Shown piece after piece: positions 38,422-47,000 of a DNA stretch of 64,000 nt. This DNA is from Capilliphycus robustus. GTDB taxonomy: Bacteria > Cyanobacteriota > Cyanobacteriia > Cyanobacteriales > Microcoleaceae. The DNA is taken from assembly GCF_034932365.1 (NCBI RefSeq), contig NZ_JAYGHR010000061.1:124001-188000 (forward strand), given 5' to 3'. The position numbers and the translations under genes were made by a program. Position 1 is the stretch's first letter; every line of letters starts with the position of its first letter. The notes beneath the pieces were generated by a model. It saw nothing but the letters and a program-made list of their open reading frames with translations. It had not been told where the DNA came from and did no database searches.

Positions 38422-39981
38422 TTATTGGGACGGCAAAATGCGAGTAAAATGTTTTTTGCGGAGAGTTTCTTCAACATCGGGATCGAATACTGTCAGCAAA
38501 CAGAAACTCTCATATTCTCGCACCGCATAACCCGAAGGTCGAGAGGTCGAACTTCCACACCAACTCGGTTTATCCTTCGCATTAGTGCTACAAACTTTAT
38601 GAACAATTTCTTCCCAGAGGGTCGGTTCACCTTGCCAAATACTAACAATTTTTCCAACAGTTGTTTTATTGGAAAATTGCAACCCAGCCCCTTCAGCAAG
38701 CTGACGAATAATTTCCTGTAAACGTTCGATGAGAGACTGAAGATATTGACCAGGATTTTCTTCAAAAACCCCACTGGAAGCCACAGGAGAAACCTCAAAT
38801 TCACTTCCTCGAAACCCATTGAACCTTTTCAGTTGATGAGGGGGACGTCGCCAACCGGGGCCAAGTCCACCCAAGCGACTACTTAAATCCAATAATCCCC
38901 CAATTAAATCATCAAATGATGAATTACAATCAACATTAATCACCCAAGTTTCATGGGCATCTCTTGCTTTAATATTTGCATAGTCTTTACTTGGTAATTT
39001 AAACGGGGATTTAATTTGCCCTAAATAACTCGTGAGTTGAAGTTGGGCGGGACTTGTTAGCCCTCCAAAAACTTTGTTCGTGAGTGCGATCGCATTTTCA
39101 CGGGAAAGTAACGACAACGCCAACCGGGTAAAATATCCCCGCAAATTTGCCCGCAAAACTTGAGGAGTCCAACGATAAATTCCATTTTGGTTCTCTTCGG
39201 GTTTATTTTGATTATTATTATACTGTTGGACACAGGGTTTCATTCCCGTGAGTTTTATTTGCCATTTTCCAGACGGAATAGAAGTTCCCAAACGCCCAAA
39301 CCCCGAAGCCGTTCCCCGTCCTATTCCCCGCTTTTCTAACATTTGTTTGAGTTGGGTTTTCAGCCATTCTTTCTGTTGAGAAGTTGCCCCTTCTTTCAAC
39401 AAAACTTGTAAGCTTTTGTTTCCGGGAGTCGGTTTTGGGGGATGTTTTGGCGAAACTTGCCACTGAACGCTTAAGTTCTTACTTTTTTCATTAAAAATTT
39501 GCCATTCTTGTTGAGCATAAAGCGGAAACGGTTTTAGATCTTTTTTTAACAGCACACTTTCAAACCGAATTTTGCGGGGTTGCCAACCCGTTTTATCGGG
39601 TTTCAATAAACTCAACCAAAATTGTTGTTCCAAGGGTTCAAAATTGGGTAAATTGGTTTTAATCCACTTCAAAAATGCACCCCGTATACTCGAACCGGGA
39701 ATATAGGGAACGCCGCCAACTTGTGCGGGTAAAATTCCCCCTTCTGAAAATATATAACCCCCGACTTGAATGGGACTGAGAATTTCTAATTTATCAACTC
39801 GAACAGTGTATTGCTTCCCATTGCGCGGCTCTACAGTTCCATTCCAAGCGTTAATAATTTCTTGATTACTGTTTGGTTTTTGAACAATATCTTCTGTTTT
39901 GGGAGTCCAACCTTTTTCTTCTTCGGGCTTGTCACAATTAACGGTGTACCATTTTGGCATATCTTCAGGTAAAGGCAACAT
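38422..39981 (-). CDS. Double-RAMP protein, Cmr6-Cmr1-like fusion
   Basis: 519 residues. The N-terminal half has a Cmr6/Cas7-like RAMP: KLEILSPIQVGGYIFSEGG, VPYIPGSSIRGAFLKWIK and GIGRGTASGFGRLG. The C-terminal half resembles Cmr1: RWTPQVLRANLRGYFTRLAL, ALTNKVFGGLTSPAQLQL, LSSRLGGLGPGWRRPPHQL. It supplies the subunits missing from the plus-strand cmr operon, but is encoded on the other side of the array on the opposite strand, so its expression is separate. A single chain would cap the 3' end of the Cmr filament. A single large Cmr1 or Cmr6 variant is the alternative. Confidence 0.7.
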   Translation of the reverse strand: MLPLPEDMPKWYTVNCDKPEEEKGWTPKTEDIVQKPNSNQEIINAWNGTVEPRNGKQYTVRVDKLEILSPIQVGGYIFSEGGILPAQVGGVPYIPGSSIRGAFLKWIKTNLPNFEPLEQQFWLSLLKPDKTGWQPRKIRFESVLLKKDLKPFPLYAQQEWQIFNEKSKNLSVQWQVSPKHPPKPTPGNKSLQVLLKEGATSQQKEWLKTQLKQMLEKRGIGRGTASGFGRLGTSIPSGKWQIKLTGMKPCVQQYNNNQNKPEENQNGIYRWTPQVLRANLRGYFTRLALSLLSRENAIALTNKVFGGLTSPAQLQLTSYLGQIKSPFKLPSKDYANIKARDAHETWVINVDCNSSFDDLIGGLLDLSSRLGGLGPGWRRPPHQLKRFNGFRGSEFEVSPVASSGVFEENPGQYLQSLIERLQEIIRQLAEGAGLQFSNKTTVGKIVSIWQGEPTLWEEIVHKVCSTNAKDKPSWCGSSTSRPSGYAVREYESFCLLTVFDPDVEETLRKKHFTRILPSQ

Positions 39982-40668
39982 AATAGTCTTAGGATTGGGT
40001 GTGATTTAGATTCGATTCGATTAATTTCGTGAAAATTTTCCTTAATTTATAGTGTACACCAGCCAAAGTTTAAACGCCATCACAAACCATAAATCAAAAG
40101 TTATTTTACTTGAAAAATTCGATAATTTTACGTTGGGTTGTCTGTTAGTGTCGGGTGTCAGGTGTTCAAGATTATCGATGATATATTGAGATGAGCCGCA
40201 GCTTAATCTAATAAAAGGAGGCAATCGTTACTACATCAAAAAAAACTGATATGTTTGGATATTTTTTTAACAACAAAAGTTCTATAAAAATCGCCTATTT
40301 AAGTCAGAAATAGGAGAAAATAGAGATGTTAGGTGTTGGGTGTCAGGTGTTAGATGTTAGGTGTTGGGTGTTATGTTCGATCAAACCCGAAAGGTGTTGG
40401 GTGTCAGGTGTCAGGTGTCAGGTGTCAGGTGTTAGACGTTGGGTGTTATGTTCGATCAAACCCGAAACCCGAAAGGTGTTGGGTGTCAGGTGTCAGGTGT
40501 CAGGTGTTAGACGTTGGGTGTTATGTTCGATGAAACCCGAAACCCGAAACCCGAAACCTGAAACCCGAAACCCGAAACCCGACACCCGAAACCCGACACC
40601 CGAAACCCGAAACCCGACACCCGACACCCGAAACCCGAAACCTTCAAGATCCATCCGAGGACTGCGCC
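39982..40668. repeat. Intergenic region filled by CACCCGA/CGGGTGT heptamer tracts
   Basis: The 39982-40320 part is AT-rich and has no supported gene. From 40325 to 40645 the sequence is almost entirely heptamers: first GTGTCGGGTGT/TTAGGTG units, then ACCCGAA/ACCCGAC units. These include longer tandem blocks (GTTGGGTGTTATGTTCGAT appears three times). Apparent reading frames here are just repeat translations. The SNF2 gene starts at the end of the tract. Confidence 0.85.
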
Positions 40669-43600
40669 GTGACTGAACTATTACCGGGAACAGAAGTGAT
40701 CGCCCGTGGTTTGAAATGGGAAGTTGTGACTTCTCAACCGCTAGGACAACAAACCCTTTATCGCCTGCGCTGTTTGGAAGGGGTCATACGCGGAGAGGAA
40801 CTTGATATTTTGGTTCCCTTTGAAACTATTCGGGCGCTGCGGCGAGAACTCAACCCCGCCAAAGCCTCTCCCCTGGCAAATTGGCTGGTTTATCATCAAG
40901 CCTTTCTCCTCGAACAAGCTTTGGGTCAACGGGCTTTGCAGGCGGTGCAACCGGGGCGGCTGCGACTCGAACCCTATCAACTGGTTCCGGTTTTACGCGC
41001 CCTTCGCATGAGTCGGGTGCGACTGCTGTTGGCTGATGGGGTGGGTTTGGGAAAAACCATTCAGGCGGGACTGGTGTTAACCGAGTTGATGGCGCGGCGG
41101 ATGGCTCACCGGATTTTAATTGTATCTCCCGCCGGCCCGCTGCTGGAACAGTGGAAACTGGAAATGTCCGAACGGTTTAGCTTGCGGTTTGATGTGGTGA
41201 ACCGTTCCCATTTGCAGGAAATACGTCGCAGTAACGAACTGGGGGCGAACCCCTTTGATTATATCCCCCTCGGTTTGGTTTCCATTGACTTCCTCAAACA
41301 GGAACGCATTCTCGACCTTTTGGAACGGGCCAGCTATGATGTGATTATCCTCGATGAAGCCCATCACTGCATGGACTTGGGAAGCATTGGCGATCGCGAA
41401 GACTCTCAACGCCGTCGGTTGGCCGAAGTTTTGGCTCGACGCTGCGATACGTTTTTGATGTTAACCGCCACCCCCCACGATGGGAACGATCGCTCTTTTG
41501 CGTCTTTGTGCGAACTGCTTGACCCCTCTTTGGTGGATGGACGGGGAAGCTTGCGGGGCGATCGCTACAAACGCCATGTGATCCGACGCCTGAAACGCCA
41601 CATCGTTGATCCCGTCACTAAAGAACTCCAGTTCAAAGAACGGATCGTCAAACCGCAGCCGGTCGCCGCCGATCCGCAACACTATCCCCAGTTTGAAGCC
41701 TTGCAGAGGGGACTCCTCAAACTCCTCGCCCCCCAACTCAAACGCGCCTTTCGAGCCAAACGCTACAGCGATGTTTTGGCGTTTATCGCCTTACTCAAGC
41801 GCAGCGTTTCCAGCGTCGAAGCCTGTAAAGCCACGTTGGGCGTTGTTGCCGATCGCTTTCAACATATTCTCACCCAAAGTTCAGAAAATCAAGAAAGTCG
41901 CCGCCAGCGTTTAAAAACCCTCAAAGATTATCAGCGTAAACTCGAACGGTTCGGCACGGTTAGCGTTGAAGAAGAAGAAGATATTGCGTTACTCGAAGCC
42001 GAAGAAATTGCCCAACAACTCGCCGAATTGCAGCGAGAAATACGCTCAACTTCTCCGACGGTGAGCCGCATTTCCAACCTAGTCGAATCTTTGGATGAAT
42101 TGGTCAGTTTAGCCGAAGCTGCCCTTTCTCAAGATCCAAAACTCGACCAATTAATTCGAGAAATTCAAACCATTCGCACCCAAGAACCCGACGCCAATAT
42201 TCTCGTTTACACCGAATATATCGACTCCCAAAAAGCCGCCGTTAAAGCCTTAGAAAAAGCAGAAATCGGCACGGTTATCGCCATGAGCGGCCTCGACAGC
42301 AACGAAATTCGCAGTCAAATAACCTCCCGTTTTTGCCGCGAAGCCAATTTGGTTTTAATCAGTACCGATACCGCCGCCGAAGGGTTAAACCTGCAACAAA
42401 AGTGCCACCATTTGATTCATCTGGAACTGCCTTTTAACCCGAACCGTTTGGAACAGCGCAACGGTAGAATTGACCGCTTTGGGCAGAAATTTAACCCCGA
42501 AGTTCGCTATCTTTACCTGCAAGGTACCTTTGAAGAACGGATTTTACTGCGGTTAATTGCCAAATACGAACGGCAGCGATCGCGCCTGACATTTGTACCC
42601 AATACTTTGGGCGTGACCACCAGCAGCGATGTCACCACCGAAAAACTGCTCAAAGGCTTAATTGATGAAGATGAAAAACGCTCAACTTCCCAACAATTGC
42701 CCCTATTTTCCCTCGTTAACGAAGGGGGAGGAATAGACTTGACCGACATTGATGAAAATCAAGGAAGCGATATCGCCACCCGAGAACTTTTGGAAGAAAT
42801 TGATAAAAGTTTGAAAGGGTTTGAACAAGCCGCCAAAACTAACGCTTGGTTAGCCGATGTGGGGATGAACGCCGAAAGCCAACTGTTAGCTGATGCGGAA
42901 ACCCTACGCGCCGAAGGTTCAAAAGCCAGTGGGGTAGATTTGCTAAACTTTGTTTGCGATGCGGTGCAGTTAGACGGCGGAGACGTGAACGCCGAAAAAG
43001 ACCAATTGTTTGAGATCAAACTTCCCCCCGCTTGGCATTCGGGGACCGAAGATCTGCCGGGATACGATCGCGAAAGCCGCACGGTTCGCCTCACCACCAA
43101 CCTCGATATCACCCGCGATCGCCAAGATCGCCCCGTCGGTTATTTGGGGCGGGCGCATCCCCTGGTTAGACGGGCAATTGATCGGGTTCGCAACCTGTCC
43201 TTTGGCGGAACCGCAGAACAAGATCCGCGAGTCAGTGCAGTTCTCGCCGACATCGATCAACCCACCCTTTTGCTAACCTACGTCGGGCGAATTTTATCCG
43301 ATAGCGGACGGGAGTTTGAACGGGTTGTCGCCGTTGAGTTTCCCCAAACCGGAAAACCGAAATTTTTGCCCAAAGCCGAACAGTGGTTAAAGTTCGCTGA
43401 TCGCCAAAATGCCATCAAAACCGCCAAAGTCTGGGAAAACCACTTTCACGCATTGTGGGAAGCGGGACTCGAAGGGGGTAAACGGGCAGTTGAGTCGGGC
43501 TTTCAACCCCTGGCGGAAACCTTTATTCGGGAATTTCAAGCCAACTTGGAAGAAGAACAATCGCGTTTGAAAGAGTGGCTGGATCTGCGACATCAGGAAA

Positions 43601-43875
43601 TTCTCCCCCTGGAGGCGATCGCCAGTCAACAGTTGGGCTTATTTGATGCCGTTCCCGTTTCCGAACCTCCCAGTTGGACAACCCTTGACGACCCCCTGGA
43701 AAAACTCGCGGCTTTTAGCGTCGATCCGAGTCAACCGCCAAAACTGCGAAGCGAAGCCGATGGAGTGCTGCGACTTTATCACCAGCGACAACAGGACTTA
43801 GAAAACCGACTCCATTTGCATCCCCTCGAAATTGTTCCCATCGGTGTATTAATGCTCGTTCCCCGGTCGAAATAA
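40669..43875 (+). CDS. SNF2-family helicase, DISARM DrmD-like
   Basis: 1068 residues from GTG 40669. SF2/SNF2 motifs: Walker A ADGVGLGKTIQAG (about 122-134), DEAHHC (about 228), LTATPHDG, and motif VI LEQRNGRIDRFGQ (about 593). Long coiled regions (DYQRKLERFGTVSVEEEED) lie in the helicase insert. The length and layout fit the DrmD helicase of class 1 DISARM, which stands first in the drmD-drmMI-drmA-drmB order. The next two genes here are a large adenine methylase and a DUF1998 helicase, so the order fits. It is CAST cargo. ATP-driven DNA translocation in defence is inferred. Confidence 0.75.
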   Translation: MTELLPGTEVIARGLKWEVVTSQPLGQQTLYRLRCLEGVIRGEELDILVPFETIRALRRELNPAKASPLANWLVYHQAFLLEQALGQRALQAVQPGRLRLEPYQLVPVLRALRMSRVRLLLADGVGLGKTIQAGLVLTELMARRMAHRILIVSPAGPLLEQWKLEMSERFSLRFDVVNRSHLQEIRRSNELGANPFDYIPLGLVSIDFLKQERILDLLERASYDVIILDEAHHCMDLGSIGDREDSQRRRLAEVLARRCDTFLMLTATPHDGNDRSFASLCELLDPSLVDGRGSLRGDRYKRHVIRRLKRHIVDPVTKELQFKERIVKPQPVAADPQHYPQFEALQRGLLKLLAPQLKRAFRAKRYSDVLAFIALLKRSVSSVEACKATLGVVADRFQHILTQSSENQESRRQRLKTLKDYQRKLERFGTVSVEEEEDIALLEAEEIAQQLAELQREIRSTSPTVSRISNLVESLDELVSLAEAALSQDPKLDQLIREIQTIRTQEPDANILVYTEYIDSQKAAVKALEKAEIGTVIAMSGLDSNEIRSQITSRFCREANLVLISTDTAAEGLNLQQKCHHLIHLELPFNPNRLEQRNGRIDRFGQKFNPEVRYLYLQGTFEERILLRLIAKYERQRSRLTFVPNTLGVTTSSDVTTEKLLKGLIDEDEKRSTSQQLPLFSLVNEGGGIDLTDIDENQGSDIATRELLEEIDKSLKGFEQAAKTNAWLADVGMNAESQLLADAETLRAEGSKASGVDLLNFVCDAVQLDGGDVNAEKDQLFEIKLPPAWHSGTEDLPGYDRESRTVRLTTNLDITRDRQDRPVGYLGRAHPLVRRAIDRVRNLSFGGTAEQDPRVSAVLADIDQPTLLLTYVGRILSDSGREFERVVAVEFPQTGKPKFLPKAEQWLKFADRQNAIKTAKVWENHFHALWEAGLEGGKRAVESGFQPLAETFIREFQANLEEEQSRLKEWLDLRHQEILPLEAIASQQLGLFDAVPVSEPPSWTTLDDPLEKLAAFSVDPSQPPKLRSEADGVLRLYHQRQQDLENRLHLHPLEIVPIGVLMLVPRSK

Positions 43876-44054
43876 TCTGTTACGCATCTAAATTACACGA
43901 GCGGCCAATTCCAGACACCCGAAACCCAACACCCAACAACCAACACCCAACACCCGACACCCGACACCCGACACCCAACAACCAACACCCGACACCCGAC
44001 ACCCAACACCCGACACCGATCTTTAACAATGCAGTTTAAATCCACAACAGCTTA
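43873..44054. mobile_element. MITE-like palindromic element with heptamer core, upstream copy
   Basis: The arms at 43873-43897 (TAATCTGTTACGCATCTAAA start) and 44024-44054 (ending ATCCACAACAGCTTA) are imperfect inverted repeats, about 18 of 25 matching. Between them are about 100 bp of CACCCGA/CACCCAA units. The second arm is almost identical, inverted, to the first arm of the element at 49053, so the methylase gene is bracketed from start to stop by inverted arms. Confidence 0.65.
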
Positions 44055-44057
44055 ATC

Positions 44058-47000
44058 ATGGCTTTAGAAATTCTAGAACACAATTCCTTTACCGGGCCGG
44101 CTTTCCCCGAACCCTTTGTTAAGTTTGAACTCGAAAAACAACTCACCAAGAAAAAACTCCTCGCCAAAACCACCGGAACCGAAGGCAAAACCCTACAGCA
44201 GTCCTGGGAGGTTTACCGCCGCAAATTGCGAGAACTTTCCACAATGGGCGGCGCCGTTCGCGTTTTTAACCACGTTGTTGAACCCCTGATCGAACGCTTG
44301 GGATACGCCACCGCAGAAATAGCCGATCCGGTTCAAACCCGCGAAGGTTTGGAGTCGGGGGGGTATTTGCTGAAAACCGCAGACGGTTCATCGAAACTGC
44401 GAGTCTGGACGACGGCTTTTGAAGAAGATCTCGACGCACCCGCCAAACGGGGGTTGGCTTACCGTTTTTCCCATCTGCGCGTTGCCCAACGGGTGCTGCT
44501 GACTTCCGGCGAACGAGTTGGACTCCTCACCAACGGCGTTGAACTGCGGGTGTTAATTTCCGATCCCGCCCGTCCCGACTCCCAACTGATCGTCCCCATC
44601 GACACTCACTGGAAGCGATCGCGATCGGTACCCGACAGTTACCGCCTGGTTTTGGCTTTGAGTTCGCCCGAGGGAATTGTAGCGGTTCCCGAGTTGGTCG
44701 AAAAAGCCAGACTGCAACAGGCTCAAGTTACCAAAGATTTGAGGGTTCAAGCAAGACGGGCGGTAAGGCTGTTTATTCAAGAAATTTTAGATCGCCATCA
44801 GGTGTCGGGTGTCGGGTTTCGGGTGTCGGGTGTTGGGGATGGGGATGAGGTGTCGGGTATTTTAGCAGGGGAAGATGTCAGTGGAATTGAGGGAAGTCAA
44901 GACTTATCGGGATCTCAGGGTTTGGAATCAGGGGATGAGGTGTCGGGTGTCGGGTTTCGGGTGTCGGGTATTTTAGCAGGGGAAGATGTCAGTGGAATTG
45001 AGGGAAGTCAAGACTTATCGGGATCTCAGGGTTTGGAATCAGGCGATGGATCTGGTGGTGGAGTGCTACCAACTGACTCGGAAGTTTCCGCAGACAGAGA
45101 CTTACGGACTCAGCAGCCAGATCCAAAGGGCGGCGGTATCAATTCCGGCGAATATCGCCGAGGGGAAGGGCAGATATCATCTCAAAGAATACATTCAACA
45201 TCTATACATCGCCAACGGCTCGCTGATGGAGTTGGAAACTCATCTAATGATAGCCGGGAGACTGGCTTATCTGAACCATCAGGAACTCGAAGCAATGCTG
45301 AAACTGACCTCGGAAGTGGGTTCCAAGCTGAATCGTTTGATCAAAACCTTGAAGCAAAAACAACACCCGACACCCGACACCTGAAACCCGACACCCAACA
45401 CCCGACACCCGACACCCAACACCTACCCCCGGACGCCCTCGCCAAACAACTCTGGCGAGAAGGGTTAATTGTGGTTTATCGGTTGTTGTTTGTTCTCAAG
45501 CTGGAAACCAGCGATGACCCCGCCAGGGCTTTTAGTTTTGCTTCTACGAGTCTTTGGCGCAATTCTTTTTCGCCGACAACGGCTTTGGCGAAGTATGTCC
45601 GTCGGGTTCTCGATGAGGGGATGGAAACGGGCGAATTTCTCGAACAGGGCTTAAAGCAGATGTTTCGGATGTTTGCTGAGGGGTTGGAATGTACCGAACT
45701 CCATGTTAAACCCTTGGGCGGGGCGCTGTTTGGGCCGAATACCACGCCGATTTTATCATCCTTGAGTTGGGGTGAACGGGCGGTTGCTCATTTGTTGGAT
45801 CAGTTGCTTTGGACGGCCAAACGGCGGGGGGCGATCGCCAGAGAACGGGTTCACTACGGATCGCTGGATGTGGAAGACTTGGGACGGGTTTATGAGGCGC
45901 TGCTAGAACTTGAACCGGGTATCGCCACAGAACCCATGTGTCGGCTGCAACGCGACAAATTACAAGTGGTGGTTCCTCTCGCCCAGGGGGAAAAATACCG
46001 CCCGGTTGTGCAGTCGGAAACCGACGGCGACATTGACATCGAAGACGATAACGAAGAAGAAACCCCCAAACGCAGTAAAAAAACCAAGGTTCAATGGATC
46101 GAGGAAATTAAGCCCGGACAGTTTTATTTGCGGGTCGGGTTGGGGCGCAAGTCGAGCGGTTCCTATTATACCCCCCATTCTTTCGTGCGGTTTTTGGTGC
46201 GGGAAACTTTGGGCGCGAAAGTCGATGAATGCAGCCCCAAAGACGACCCCAACCCCCCCGCTATTCTCAAGCTAAAGGTTCTCGATCCGGCGATGGGTAG
46301 CGGACATTTTTTGGTTGAAGCCTGTCGGTTTCTCGGCGATCGACTGTACGAGGCTTGTCGGCTGTGCGATGAGAAAATATTAGCCGCAGAACAAGCTTCT
46401 GAACCGGTCGATCCGGCGACACCCAACTCCGACCCCAACGCGATCGCGGATGTTTACCGTCAGCGCATTCTCGCCCTTCCCGACCCGGAAAAGAAACTCC
46501 TCAACTATCTTCCCAGTTCCGCCCCGGAAGGTCAAGAGTCAGGCTATTCTCAACAAGAAGCCCAAGCGCTTTGTCGCCGCATGGTGGCGGTTCACTGTCT
46601 CTATGGTGTCGATAAAAACCCCCTGGCGGTGGAGTTGGCGAAGTTGTCGCTGTGGTTGGAGTCTCACGCGGAGGGTTTACCGCTAACGTTTTTGGATCAC
46701 CGTCTGCTGTTGGGGGATTCTCTGACGGGGCCATTTTTTCACCATTTACTCACCTATCCGGGTACCCAACAGGAGATCGATCCGTTGCTGTTTCGGGGGA
46801 TTCGAGAACGGTTTACCGAGGCGATGGCGCAGGCTTTAACTCATGTTAAATCCCTAGAAGCTACGGTGGGATTTAATTTATCCGAGTTGAAGGCAAAAGA
46901 GGCGGCAAAAGATAAGTTAGATCGGGCGTTGGCTCCGTTTAAAATTATAGCGGCCGCTTGGTCGGGCGGGGTTATGTTGGGAAATTGCGATGATATTGCT

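Noticed and set aside
40326..40676. Plus-strand frame of repeated GVRCQVSGVRR/ETRNPKP
   Set aside because: It is a translation of the heptamer tract, which is open in every frame.
44986..45384. rRNA intervening sequence or DGR locus around the four-helix-bundle gene
   Set aside because: There is no 23S rRNA, reverse transcriptase or template repeat in the surroundings.
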